Shown here in pieces: positions 43,693 through 51,827 of a DNA stretch of 64,000 nucleotides (the stretch's first letter is position 1; each line of letters begins with the position of its first letter). The translations under genes and the position numbers were made by a program. The stretch lies in NCBI RefSeq assembly GCF_001431725.1, contig NZ_CP013106.1, positions 3,844,001 to 3,908,000 on the forward strand, written 5' to 3'. A model generated the notes under the pieces. It was not told where the DNA came from. It did no database searches and saw only the letters and a program-made list of their open reading frames with translations. This DNA is from Halomonas huangheensis (GTDB lineage: Bacteria > Pseudomonadota > Gammaproteobacteria > Pseudomonadales > Halomonadaceae).

Positions 43693-44595
43693 ATGAATCT
43701 GCCTTCACGCGTCGAGCTGGTGGAAGTCGGGCCTCGCGATGGCTTGCAGAATGAATCGGCAATCATCCTCACCGAGACCCGGCTCGAGCTGATCACACGC
43801 CTCGCGGCAGGCGGTCTGGAGCGCATCGAGATCACCAGCGCCGTCTCACCGCGCTGGGTGCCGCAGATGGCCGATCATGAAGCTGTCATGTCGTCGTTTA
43901 GCGGGCATGAATCAGCGCAACGCTACAGCGTGCTGGTGCCCAACCTGCGAGGCCTGGAAAGCGCATTGGCCCACGGTGTTCGTGAGGTGGCGGTGTTCAC
44001 CGCCGCCTCCGAGAGCTTCACTCAGCGCAATATCAACGCCAGCATCGAACAGTCACTGCGCCGCTTTGAGCCGGTCATGCGGATGGCCAGCGAACACGGC
44101 ATCCATGTTCGTGGCTATGTGTCCTGTGCGCTCGGCTGTCCTTACGAGGGTGAGATCGGCGCCGAGAGGGTCGCAGACGTCAGTCGGGCACTGTGGCAGA
44201 TGGGATGTCGCGAGATATCGCTGGGCGATACCATCGGCGTCGGTACCCCGCTGGCGGTGAAGCGCATGCTGGAAGCCGTGGTGCGTGATGTGCCGCTGGA
44301 AGGCACTGCGGTGCATTTCCATGACACCTATGGTCAAGCACTAGCCAATATCTACGCCGCTCTGCAGGAAGGCGTCACGGTCATCGACTCAGCGATAGCC
44401 GGGCTCGGCGGTTGCCCCTATGCCACCGGTGCCAGCGGTAACGTGGCCACCGAAGATGTGGTCTACCTGCTCAATGGTCTGGGCATCGAGAGCGGTATTG
44501 ATCTGGCCAGCCTCGTCGACACCGGCAACTGGATCGCTCGCCAGCTCGGGAGAGACAACAGTGCCCGGGTCGCTCGGGCAATGACTGCAGCCTGA
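43693..44595 (+). CDS. mvaB: Hydroxymethylglutaryl-CoA lyase
   Basis: The ATG at 43693 gives 300 residues starting MNLPSRVELVEVGPRDGLQN, the conserved N-terminus; the longer frame overlaps mvaA. TIM-barrel aldolase motifs follow: GPRDGLQNE (divalent metal and catalytic Arg), VSCALGCPYEGEI, SLGDTIGVGTP, VHFHDTYGQALANI and GLGGCPYATGASGNVATEDV, with the flexible loop Cys. It splits HMG-CoA into acetyl-CoA and acetoacetate, the second step of mevalonate use. A 15-bp hairpin ends the operon. Confidence 0.95.
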   Translation: MNLPSRVELVEVGPRDGLQNESAIILTETRLELITRLAAGGLERIEITSAVSPRWVPQMADHEAVMSSFSGHESAQRYSVLVPNLRGLESALAHGVREVAVFTAASESFTQRNINASIEQSLRRFEPVMRMASEHGIHVRGYVSCALGCPYEGEIGAERVADVSRALWQMGCREISLGDTIGVGTPLAVKRMLEAVVRDVPLEGTAVHFHDTYGQALANIYAALQEGVTVIDSAIAGLGGCPYATGASGNVATEDVVYLLNGLGIESGIDLASLVDTGNWIARQLGRDNSARVARAMTAA

Positions 44596-44596
44596 A

Positions 44597-44631
44597 ACGC
44601 TTCTGCCCCGCCAATAGCGGGGCAGAAGCGT
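44597..44631. terminator. Bidirectional terminator between convergent genes
   Basis: A perfect 15-bp stem, ACGCTTCTGCCCCGC with GCGGGGCAGAAGCGT, and a 5-base loop separate the HMG-CoA lyase gene from the convergent serine hydrolase gene. Confidence 0.85.
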
Positions 44632-44660
44632 CATGTGGCACCGACAACTGACACTGACAA

Positions 44661-45974
44661 CTACTGGTCTGCGTCCGATGACGCTTCGAGCTTCTCGACT
44701 ACTGCATCGAAGAACACCATCGGATCAACGACCTCCTTGCCTACCGGTTTGGGCTCTGCCGCGTTCTGGGCAATCACGATGCCATGGGCGGGATTGACGT
44801 AGACGTACTGCCCTTGAATCCCCACCGCCGAATAGGCGTGGTCTTCGCGTGACGGCGCCGTCCAGCCGGTCCACCACATATAGCCGTAATCCAGTTCCTC
44901 GCCGTTCGAGAGCGCTGTCGGCTGAGTCGCTTCCTCGATCCAGCCTTCCGGCAGCAGGCTCTGGCCATCGACTTCCCCGCCTTCGAGCATGAACTGGCCG
45001 AAACGTGCGTAATCCCGCAACGTGGCACTGATACCGCTGCCACCGATCTCGACGCCATCCGCAGACTCCAGCCACCAGCTGGCGTCGCTTTCCATGCCAT
45101 AGGGCTGCCACAGCTTTTCCGACAGATAGTCGGCCAACGGCCGGTCGATGGCACCATGAATCACTTCGGCGAGTATCTGCGTCTCCCCGGTGCTGTAATT
45201 GTTGACGCTACCCGGCTCGGCGGCACGCGGCAGGCCAGCCATGACCTCCATGGCTCCACCCGGCTGCTGGGCAATCTGCGCGCGCAGCAGGTCACGGCGA
45301 TCCGAATTCACATCGGTGTAGGTCTCATTCCAGGCGACTCCGGAGGACATCATCAGGATGTCGCGCAGGCTGACACCGTCATAGGCACTGCCCTTGAGCG
45401 CCGGCACATAGTCGACCACCTGAGCATCCAGCCCATCGATCAAGCCATCCTTGATCGCCATTCCCGCCAGGGTCGAGGAAATCGACTTGGCAATCGACAT
45501 CGACATCCAGCGAGTGTCGCGATCATTGCCGCGTTGGTAAGTCTCGTAAACCACCTCACCGTCCTTGAGCACCACCAGACCGGTGACATTATTCAACGCC
45601 AGGTAGTCGTAGATATCGTACGACTCACCGTCCACCTCAAATGTCAGGCCATCGATGGATGCGTCCGATTCAGGTAATTCCCGCGCGCTATCGTCGGCCT
45701 TGATCACCCGTGACGGAAACAGGCGGTCGATATTGCGATAGGTGTTGACGGCCATATCCGGGGTGAGATGACCGCTGTAGACCGCCTCGACATCACCGAT
45801 GGGTTCATCGGCATGACGATAGTCACTGGCCTGGGCGTTGCTCACCAGGGCGACACTCGCCAGGGCGACGCTCGTCAAGGCAATGTTTGTCAAGACAATG
45901 TTCGTCAAGGCAAGGCTCAACGGCCTCTTCGTTGATGATCCTCGTCCGGCATCGAGATTGCGTCGACAGCTCAT
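44661..45974 (-). CDS. Secreted serine hydrolase, beta-lactamase/esterase (class C, NylB-like)
   Basis: A 437-residue protein whose start is fixed by AAGGAGT upstream. The signal peptide is odd: its hydrophobic core is five tandem pentapeptides (LTNIV, LTNIA, LTSVA, LASVA, LVSNA). The penicillin-binding-like domain shows WMSMSIAKSISSTLAG (Ser-x-x-Lys nucleophile and base), VSLRDILMMSSGVAWNE, VNNYSTGETQILAEVI (Tyr-Ser-x position) and YVNPAHGIVIAQN. Relatives include 6-aminohexanoate-dimer hydrolase and esterase EstB types. Substrate unknown; it acts in the periplasm or outside. It is a single gene, convergent with mvaB. Confidence 0.85.
   Translation of the reverse strand: MSCRRNLDAGRGSSTKRPLSLALTNIVLTNIALTSVALASVALVSNAQASDYRHADEPIGDVEAVYSGHLTPDMAVNTYRNIDRLFPSRVIKADDSARELPESDASIDGLTFEVDGESYDIYDYLALNNVTGLVVLKDGEVVYETYQRGNDRDTRWMSMSIAKSISSTLAGMAIKDGLIDGLDAQVVDYVPALKGSAYDGVSLRDILMMSSGVAWNETYTDVNSDRRDLLRAQIAQQPGGAMEVMAGLPRAAEPGSVNNYSTGETQILAEVIHGAIDRPLADYLSEKLWQPYGMESDASWWLESADGVEIGGSGISATLRDYARFGQFMLEGGEVDGQSLLPEGWIEEATQPTALSNGEELDYGYMWWTGWTAPSREDHAYSAVGIQGQYVYVNPAHGIVIAQNAAEPKPVGKEVVDPMVFFDAVVEKLEASSDADQ
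45841..45915 (-). repeat. 15-bp tandem repeat, five units, forming the signal-peptide core
   Basis: Five contiguous 15-bp units (plus strand form CTCGTCAAGGCAATG) encode the hydrophobic stretch of the serine hydrolase signal peptide. A change in copy number would lengthen or shorten the h-region by five residues. Confidence 0.85.
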
Positions 45975-46299
45975 GGGCTACTCCTTGTCTTTTTTCCAGC
46001 CTGAGATACATGTTGTGGTTGTTGAAGCGGTGAATACGCCGTGATTCGAGGGCCCCTTGAGGCTCGCCTCTGCGTCAAGAATATTCACCACAAGAACAAA
46101 CTAGCCAATTAGCTGCACGGCAACAAGGGGCGTTATCGTGAGAAGGAAAGCGAAAATAACGATCAACGGCGACCATCACTGGGATATACGTTTCAATGCT
46201 CATGCCATGATCGACGAGTCCTCTCGCGAGACAATCCTGGCCACGGCAAGGTGCATGATGCTCTCGGCAACGACGTCCATGCCTCCTGACGCAAGGACC
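45975..46299. other. Intergenic, upstream of the serine hydrolase
   Basis: No supported gene. It should hold the minus-strand promoter of the serine hydrolase, but I could not fix clear -35 and -10 boxes. The short frames on either strand lack ribosome sites and conserved character. Confidence 0.4.
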
Positions 46300-46429
46300 T
46301 GTCTCAAAAGTCGGCAAGCGATAGCCAGATAAGGCAAAATTGGTGAAAAGACGCGATTTACGAGGAGTAAATGAGCATCTTGAGCCGATTTTCAATGCCA
46401 TCCGGCTGACCGCAGGCACTTTTCAGACA
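46300..46429. mobile_element. 130-bp MITE-like element with terminal inverted repeats
   Basis: The left end TGTCTCAAAAGTCGGC and the inverted right end (46415-46429, read backwards TGTCTGAAAAGTGCC) match at the first 12 positions but one. Inside is a perfect ATTTAC/GTAAAT inverted repeat with a 5-base loop at 46356-46372. The layout and wording resemble intergenic elements I have seen in other marine gammaproteobacteria (a GTAAATGAGCAT core). No coding capacity. Confidence 0.6.
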
Positions 46430-46461
46430 ACGCCTGGCTACCACCATCAGGAGAAGACAGT

Positions 46462-46809
46462 ATGTCCAGCAAGTTTTATTGCATCGCCAACTTCAAGCCC
46501 AGGCCCGGCAGAGAGGAGACGGTGTTCAAGGCCCTGCAAGCGCTGGAGCCCAATGCGCACCGAGAGGATGGCTGCCTGCAGTACACCGTGACTCGGCACA
46601 TCGACCATCCCAATGCCCATGGCACCAGCTACCCCATCGTCTTCCATGAAATATGGGCCAGTCAGGAGGCCTTCGAGGCGCATTGCAACCGCCAGGAAAT
46701 CAAGGCGTTCTTCGCCACCCACGTCGAGTCTCCCGACGGTGATGTGGAACATGCCAATGTCTGCGTCTATACCGATGAGCCCAGGGACTACGACGCCCCT
46801 CAGCTCTGA
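46462..46809 (+). CDS. Antibiotic-biosynthesis-monooxygenase-fold protein (putative quinol monooxygenase)
   Basis: A 115-residue ABM/dimeric alpha-beta-barrel protein, similar in layout to YgiN: FYCIANFKPRPGREETVFKA, then HREDGCLQYTVTRHID, IVFHEIWASQEAFEAH and a C-terminal strand. Such proteins act as homodimers without cofactor on quinols or aromatic compounds. The His in FEAH is the usual pocket residue. It lies alone, 32 bp after the MITE-like element, which may carry part of its promoter. The real substrate cannot be read. Confidence 0.82.
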   Translation: MSSKFYCIANFKPRPGREETVFKALQALEPNAHREDGCLQYTVTRHIDHPNAHGTSYPIVFHEIWASQEAFEAHCNRQEIKAFFATHVESPDGDVEHANVCVYTDEPRDYDAPQL

Positions 46810-46861
46810 GCATCCCGGGGCATGGGATAACTCCCGTGTCCCTGCCCCTACAGGAGGTTCC

Positions 46862-47218
46862 ATGGCCGGGCAGAACATGAACCATCCCGACATCGATGTA
46901 GAGCAAATCACCCGGCAGTTGCACGACGCCCGGGCCCTGCTGATCGACCAGAGCGACGAGAGTCAGGAAAGTCGTGCCACGGTCATGCTGGACCAACAAT
47001 CCGTAGGGCGCCTGTCGCGGATGGATGCCCTTCAGGGCCAGGCCATGGCCAAGGCTGAGGAGGAGCGCCGCCAGGTGACAATTCGCCGGATTGACGCTGC
47101 GCTGGCACGGCTTGAGACGGGAGAGTTCGGCGAATGCATCGAATGTGGTGAATGGATCGCTGTCAAACGGCTGGAGTGGGACCCCACCGTGCTGAAATGT
47201 ATCGAGTGTGCTGACTGA
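46862..47218 (+). CDS. TraR/DksA-type C4 zinc-finger protein
   Basis: 118 residues from the ATG at 46862, placed by AGGAGG 6 bases upstream; the longer frame overlaps the previous gene. An N-terminal helix pair (VEQITRQLHDARALLIDQ; QQSVGRLSRMDALQGQAMAK) leads into a zinc finger, FGECIECGEWIAVKRLEW and CIECAD, with four cysteines as CxxC-x17-CxxC. Short DksA relatives bind RNA polymerase near the secondary channel, some in place of DksA. The acidic residues at the coiled-coil tip of true DksA are not clearly matched, so the effect on transcription is uncertain. Confidence 0.88.
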   Translation: MAGQNMNHPDIDVEQITRQLHDARALLIDQSDESQESRATVMLDQQSVGRLSRMDALQGQAMAKAEEERRQVTIRRIDAALARLETGEFGECIECGEWIAVKRLEWDPTVLKCIECAD

Positions 47219-47330
47219 CTCGATGCATTGATGAGTTCTGATACTCACGGTGCTCCCATGCCTTCCTGGGCTATAGCCTGAAGTGTTGGGATCCTCCTTG
47301 ATCAACTCCCCCCCATATGAGGAATTATTG

Positions 47331-48347
47331 GTGAGCCAAACGATAGCGGTATTGAAAGGTGATGGCATCGGCCCCGAAATCATGGATGCCACGCTGCGTG
47401 TTCTGGATGCCCTGGAGTGTGGCCTGAAGTATGAGTTCTTCGATGCCGGGCTGACCGCTCTGGAAAAACATGGAACCCTGGTGCCAGCAGAGACCCTCGA
47501 GGCCATCGAGAAATACCGCGTTGCATTGAAAGGCCCCTTGACCACCCCCGTGGGAAAAGGGTTCTCGTCCATCAACGTGCAGTTGCGTCGCCACTTCGAC
47601 CTGTATGCCAATGTGCGACCAGCGCTCAGCTTTCCGGGTACTCGCTCACGCTATGATGAGATCGATCTGATTACCGTGCGGGAGAATACTGAAGGCGCCT
47701 ATCTTTCCGAGGGCCAGACCCTCTCCTATGACGGTGAAACAGCGCTATCGAGTATCCGCGTGACCCGCAAGGGCTCCGAGCGCATCCTGCGTTATGCCTT
47801 CGAGCTGGCCCGCCAGCGAGGGCGCAGGAAAGTCACTGCGGTGCACAAGGCCAATATCATCAAGACCAGTTCCGGGCTGTTCCTGGAAGTGGCTCGCGAG
47901 GTAGCCGAAGAATATCCTGATATCGAGTTTCAGGAGATGATCGTCGACAATGCCTGCATGCAGCTGGTGATGGACCCCCAGCAGTTTGATGTCGTTGTCA
48001 CGACCAACCTGTTTGGCGACATCCTTTCTGACCTTTGCGCGGGACTGGTCGGTGGTCTGGGCCTGGCTCCCGGCTCCAATATCGGCACCGACACCGCCAT
48101 CTTCGAGGCCGTACATGGTTCAGCACCGGACATAGCAGGCAAGAAGATTGCCAATCCGTGCGCGCTGCTGTTGGCGGCTGCCGATATGCTCGACCACCTC
48201 GGCATGATGGATAAGGGAACACAGATTCGCGATACCATCCGGCAAGTGCTGGAGACAGCCCGCGACCAGGTGACTCCTGACATGGGAGGAAGCGGGACGA
48301 CGGATACCTTTGCCGAGGCCCTGGTATCTGCCCTTCGCAATGACTGA
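47331..48347 (+). CDS. Isocitrate/isopropylmalate dehydrogenase family protein (probable NAD-isocitrate dehydrogenase)
   Basis: 338 residues from the GTG at 47331, which has GAGGA 7 bases upstream and gives the usual start [16 protein letters not shown]. The substrate site [18 protein letters not shown], the motif [12 protein letters not shown] and [10 protein letters not shown] (catalytic Lys) place it in the beta-decarboxylating dehydrogenases. [19 protein letters not shown] and [10 protein letters not shown] complete the metal and NAD sites. The wording of the substrate loop favours NAD-dependent isocitrate dehydrogenase over isopropylmalate dehydrogenase; homoisocitrate or tartrate enzymes remain possible. 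It stands alone rather than in a leuBCD operon. Confidence 0.82.
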   Translation: MSQTIAVLKGDGIGPEIMDATLRVLDALECGLKYEFFDAGLTALEKHGTLVPAETLEAIEKYRVALKGPLTTPVGKGFSSINVQLRRHFDLYANVRPALSFPGTRSRYDEIDLITVRENTEGAYLSEGQTLSYDGETALSSIRVTRKGSERILRYAFELARQRGRRKVTAVHKANIIKTSSGLFLEVAREVAEEYPDIEFQEMIVDNACMQLVMDPQQFDVVVTTNLFGDILSDLCAGLVGGLGLAPGSNIGTDTAIFEAVHGSAPDIAGKKIANPCALLLAAADMLDHLGMMDKGTQIRDTIRQVLETARDQVTPDMGGSGTTDTFAEALVSALRND

Positions 48348-48359
48348 GGGGACACGCTG

Positions 48360-48480
48360 AACTCAGCGTTCCCCGCGGGAGCAGGGATGCACCAGGCATT
48401 TTCGATGCCTGGCCATCTTCCGACAGTTGCAAGCCATTGAAAATGGGAGTCAGCCCATCACCTGGTTGTGGGCTGACGTG
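48360..48480 (+). repeat. Intergenic 120-bp repeat, copy 1
   Basis: It shares most positions with 49117-49235, including an identical run GCACCAGGCATTTTCGATGC, the shared ATTGAAAATG, and a terminal hairpin. Here the hairpin is GTCAGCCCA (48449-48457) with TGGGCTGAC (48469-48477). It lies between the dehydrogenase and the 3' end of the META gene. Confidence 0.8.
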
Positions 48481-48520
48481 GCTACTCGATGTATCAGTGC
48501 TATCTGGCCCGCAACCAGCA

Positions 48521-48976
48521 TCACTTGGCGAGACGGAATCCGCCAAGCACCAGAGAGTTTGGCCCGAAGAACACCAGCCGATCATGGTCAATCAGGTAAC
48601 GATAGGCGTCGTCCAGCATATCGCGCACCCGCTGGGCATCATCGGACTGAGGGCAGGCGCGGCGCGTGGTTGCCAGGTCGCTGAACTCGATACGATGGCT
48701 ATCGCCGAGAGCAACCGTGCCGGTCAATTGGTTACAGCCATCGCTGCCGCTGACCTTGCCGCTACCGTCAATCTGGAACCAGGGGGTGGAGGGCATCGAC
48801 AGCTTTTCATCGGTTCCCACCAGCAGAAGGTTCCAGCGCTTGCCGACCACTGGGCCGGAAACACCACCCGAACTGTCACTGCCATCGACCTGGGGCGAGG
48901 GTTGGCTCGAACAGGCGGACAACACCAGCGTGAGTGCTGCCAGTGAGAACAGTTGACGAATTCGTAACAGTGTCAT
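48521..48976 (-). CDS. META domain lipoprotein (HslJ-like)
   Basis: The start at 48976 (151 residues, AAGGAAG upstream) gives a lipoprotein signal, LLRIRQLFSLAALTLVLSAC, with the lipobox Cys at residue 22; a start at 49012 would bury it. The META domain follows: KRWNLLLVGTDEKLSM, FQIDGSGKVSGSDGCNQLTG and RACPQSDDAQRVRDMLDDAY. Members such as HslJ are linked to heat, novobiocin or motility phenotypes without a known reaction. It sits between two copies of a 120-bp repeat. Confidence 0.85.
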   Translation of the reverse strand: MTLLRIRQLFSLAALTLVLSACSSQPSPQVDGSDSSGGVSGPVVGKRWNLLLVGTDEKLSMPSTPWFQIDGSGKVSGSDGCNQLTGTVALGDSHRIEFSDLATTRRACPQSDDAQRVRDMLDDAYRYLIDHDRLVFFGPNSLVLGGFRLAK

Positions 48977-49367
48977 GATATCTTCCTTGCCGTGGTAGAA
49001 CAGCCTGATCAAGGCAGTAAAGTAGTAGTAGGACGATGAGTCAGGGATACCACCCGCCCCTACCCAGTGACGGGTTCGGGCCAGGTGTCAAACGACATAC
49101 CAGGGGTGATCTGATCAACTCAGAGCATCCCGCTGGTGCAGGGACGCACCAGGCATTTTCGATGCTTGCCCGCCTTCTGGCGGCTGCAAGTCATTGAAAA
49201 TGTGAACCAGCCCTTCACTTGTTGTGGGCTGGTGTCACTGAATAATTCCACGGATGGAGTTATTCAGAGAATCCCTAGTGTGCCGCACAGTGGCGGCCAC
49301 CACCATGCATGGTCTAATACATTGATCATGATTCCATCATTGACGACCAGGGAACAAGGATACCGTC
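48977..49367. other. Intergenic region between META gene and doxX-like gene
   Basis: Apart from the second 120-bp repeat (49117-49235) there is no supported gene. The part next to 48977 should hold the minus-strand promoter of the META lipoprotein gene. Promoter boxes are not clear enough to call. Confidence 0.4.
49117..49235 (+). repeat. Intergenic 120-bp repeat, copy 2
   Basis: Same orientation as copy 1. The terminal hairpin is ACCAGCCC (49206-49213) with GGGCTGGT (49226-49233). Compared with copy 1, two base pairs of the stem differ on both sides while pairing is kept. An inner stem (CCGCC/GGCGG around TTCT, ~49169-49182) is clear only in this copy. Confidence 0.8.
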
Positions 49368-49772
49368 ATGCTGAATGCCCTCCATAACGATGCCCTCGGT
49401 AAATTGATACTGCGCCTGGCGCTCGGCATCATGATCCTGCTTCACGGCATCAACAAACTGATCAACCCGGAAAGCCTCAGCTGGATCGGGGATACTCTTG
49501 CCGCCAACGGCTTGCCGACGGTACTGGCCTATGGTGTGCTGCTGGGCGAAGTGATTGCGCCATTGATGGTCATTCTGGGCTGGAACGCCCGTATCGGTGG
49601 CCTGTTGATCGCCGGCAACATGCTGGTCGCCATCTACCTGGCGCACATGAACCAGTTATTTACGCTCGGCGACAGCGGCGGTTGGGCGCTGGAGCTGCAG
49701 GGCATGTTCCTGTTCGGCGCCGTCGCGCTGATGTTCCTCGGCAGCGGACGCATGGCCATCAAGCCGGATTGA
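49368..49772 (+). CDS. DoxX family membrane protein
   Basis: A 134-residue protein with four hydrophobic helices: LGKLILRLALGIMILLHGIN, VLAYGVLLGEVIAPLMVILG, GGLLIAGNMLVAIYLA and LFLFGAVALMFLG-like at the end. The motif RLALGIMILLHGINKL and the Glu in LLGEVIAP are typical of DoxX/YphA proteins. Members are linked to thiosulfate:quinone reduction or redox stress, but most are uncharacterised. A single gene; no partner in sight. Confidence 0.82.
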   Translation: MLNALHNDALGKLILRLALGIMILLHGINKLINPESLSWIGDTLAANGLPTVLAYGVLLGEVIAPLMVILGWNARIGGLLIAGNMLVAIYLAHMNQLFTLGDSGGWALELQGMFLFGAVALMFLGSGRMAIKPD

Positions 49773-49942
49773 ACTTCCGTCGGGCCGCACCAATAGTCTG
49801 GCCCACGTTACTGAGCAATTGATACAGGATGCCGTGTCCGACCGCGAACCCAGCGGTTGGGCACCTTGCGCTACATGGATTGGCGGCGCAGAATCATTCG
49901 CGACAGGATGTCATCTTTCAGACTCTGCCTGGTGAGCCAACA
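49773..49942. other. Intergenic gap before nfeD
   Basis: No gene is supported. A longer in-frame extension of NfeD from 49829 exists, but its residues look non-coding and the membrane start at 49943 fits the family. Confidence 0.4.
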
Positions 49943-50401
49943 ATGGATCTGCTTAGCCCCGCGCTACTGTGGTTACTGATCGCGCTGATCAGTCTGGTAT
50001 TCGAGCTCTTCACTGGCGCTTATGTGTTGCTGGCGATCTCTCTGGCTGCAGCCCTCACCGCTGCCGGTGCCTGGTTGGGCTTAAACCTGATCGGCCAGTT
50101 GGCGGTGCTCGCCATCAGCTGCGGTATTCTGGTTCCGCTGGCCATTCATCGCCTGAAACATCGCCAACAGAAGCCCGACTTCGGTGTTGCCGGCGCGGGT
50201 GGCGGCGCCGGGCAGCGTTTTGTGGTCATGCGTCGAGACTATGATGATGCGGCCTGCATCAAGCTTGACGGAGATCTGTATCGTGCCGTGCTTGACGCCG
50301 ATGTCGACACTGCACCCGAACCCGGTGACGAAGTCGTACTGGTGCGTTTCGAAGGCAATCAGGCCATCGTCAAACCCGCCAGTCAGCAACCCACGCCATA
50401 G
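49943..50401 (+). CDS. NfeD family membrane protein
   Basis: 152 residues from the ATG at 49943. Three membrane helices (LLWLLIALISLVFELFTGAY, LLAISLAAALTAAGAW, QLAVLAISCGILVPLAI) precede a C-terminal OB-fold domain (RFVVMRRDYDDAACIKLDGD to VVLVRFEGNQAIVKP). This is the short NfeD1b type without a protease domain. Such proteins partner with SPFH/stomatin proteins, and the SPFH gene follows after 183 bp. Together they organise inner-membrane microdomains or quality control. Confidence 0.88.
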   Translation: MDLLSPALLWLLIALISLVFELFTGAYVLLAISLAAALTAAGAWLGLNLIGQLAVLAISCGILVPLAIHRLKHRQQKPDFGVAGAGGGAGQRFVVMRRDYDDAACIKLDGDLYRAVLDADVDTAPEPGDEVVLVRFEGNQAIVKPASQQPTP

Positions 50402-50584
50402 CTCGTCAGGCCTCTCCCCTGGCCATGAGATCTTCATTCGCCGTACCCACAGGTTCTGCCTAAGCTGAGATGTCATTCGGCAGCACGGAAGAGGCAGAAC
50501 GAAAGCACGCCAATCAAAACCGTCAAGGGGTGCGCAGGATGCCGCCTCACCGGAAAACCGACCCCATCGCAGGGAGCCCCACCT

Positions 50585-51628
50585 ATGTCATTCATCGTTG
50601 GTCTCAGTCCAGCCCTTCTCGTCATCCTGGTCATCGCGGCAATAGCGCTGATCATGTTGTTCAAGGGTCTGGTGATCGTGCAGGAATCAGAAGTGATGGT
50701 GATCGAGCGCCTCGGCGCCTATAACCGCACATTGCAGCGCGGCGTGAACTTCATCATTCCGTTCCTCGACAAGCCACGCCCGATCAAGATGGTGCGTTAC
50801 AAGCGGCATGGCGCGGAATTCATCCCGTTGATGACCCATGAAGCGCGCATTGATCTGCGCGAGGCGGTGATGGATTTTCCGTCCCAGCCAGTAGTTACCA
50901 CCGACAACGTTACCGTGCGCATCGATGGTGCCATCTACTTCCAGATCATCGATCCGGCCAACGCGGTCTACAAGATCGAGAACATGAGTCAGGCGGTGGA
51001 AGTGCTGGCCAAGACCACGCTGCGTTCAGTGGTTGGCCAGATGGAGCTCGACAAGATCTTCGAGTCACGCTCCGAGGTCAACGCGCGCATCAAGGAACAG
51101 ATGGAAGAACCAGCATCAAAATGGGGCGTGGCGATCAACCGCATCGAGGTGCAGGACATCGAGATGCCGGAAGAGGTCAAGGAAGCCATGCACCTGCAGA
51201 TGTCGGCCGAGCGCCGCCGACGGGCGACCGTCACCGAGGCCGAAGGTGACAAGGCAGCAGCGATCGCCAAGGCACAAGGCCAGAAGGAATCGGCGATTCT
51301 CAACGCTCAGGGTGACAAGGAAGCCGCCATTCTGCGTGCCCAGGGTGAAAGCCGCTCGATCGAGCTGGTGCTGGGATCGATGGGCGAAGGCGAGAACAAC
51401 TCCCGCGACGTTATCGGTTACCTGCTGGGCCAGTCGTACATCTCGATGCTGCCGGACATGGCCCGGGAAGGAGAACGCGTCTTCGTGCCGTATGAAAGCT
51501 CGGCACTGCTGGGTGCGATGGGCGCCTTCCGTGACCTCAACGTCGACAGCTCTGAGCTCTCCAATATCGCTCATCGTGCCGCCGCCGCAGGTGGTATCAC
51601 CGGCGCAGCGACCGGCTCTGGCAACTGA
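50585..51628 (+). CDS. SPFH/Band 7 (stomatin-like, QmcA/slipin) protein
   Basis: A 347-residue protein with one N-terminal membrane segment (LSPALLVILVIAAIALIMLF) and a Band 7 domain: VIVQESEVMVIERLGAYNRT, REAVMDFPSQPVVTTDNVTV, DGAIYFQIIDPANAVYKIEN and LRSVVGQMELDKIFESR. A long Ala/Glu coiled coil (KAAAIAKAQGQKESAILNAQ) follows, then a C-terminal region ending in Gly and Ala. It forms large ring-shaped oligomers with an NfeD partner at the inner membrane; the gene before it encodes that partner. A perfect 13-bp hairpin follows. Confidence 0.9.
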   Translation: MSFIVGLSPALLVILVIAAIALIMLFKGLVIVQESEVMVIERLGAYNRTLQRGVNFIIPFLDKPRPIKMVRYKRHGAEFIPLMTHEARIDLREAVMDFPSQPVVTTDNVTVRIDGAIYFQIIDPANAVYKIENMSQAVEVLAKTTLRSVVGQMELDKIFESRSEVNARIKEQMEEPASKWGVAINRIEVQDIEMPEEVKEAMHLQMSAERRRRATVTEAEGDKAAAIAKAQGQKESAILNAQGDKEAAILRAQGESRSIELVLGSMGEGENNSRDVIGYLLGQSYISMLPDMAREGERVFVPYESSALLGAMGAFRDLNVDSSELSNIAHRAAAAGGITGAATGSGN

Positions 51629-51681
51629 GTGTCAGACTGCTGATTCTCGGTTCCTGACTTCTGGTCCCGAACTTCTGGTCT

Positions 51682-51717
51682 CACACAAGCACCCACCATA
51701 TGGCGGGTGCTTGTGTG
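51682..51717. terminator. Hairpin after the SPFH gene
   Basis: A perfect 13-bp stem, CACACAAGCACCC with GGGTGCTTGTGTG, and a 10-base loop lie about 55 bp after the stop. There is no T-run. The stem also serves the convergent glyoxalase gene. Confidence 0.6.
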
Positions 51718-51720
51718 GCG

Positions 51721-51810
51721 AGTACCTATGCAGCAAGTACCTGTGTCGCAAGTACCTGTGTCGCACGTACCTGTGCGGCAAGTACCTGTGTAGCGAGCAC
51801 CCGTGTGGTG
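51721..51810 (+). repeat. 15-bp intergenic tandem repeat, six units
   Basis: Six contiguous units of the AGTACCTGTGTCGCA type lie between convergent genes, directly after a hairpin. They are not inside a supported coding frame. Confidence 0.85.
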
Positions 51811-51827
51811 AAACACCACATCAACGA

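Noticed and set aside
51721..51810. Possible pentapeptide-repeat protein fragment
   Set aside because: Translation gives YLCxK-like pentapeptides, but no start, ribosome site or frame continuity supports a gene; it is an intergenic minisatellite like others here.
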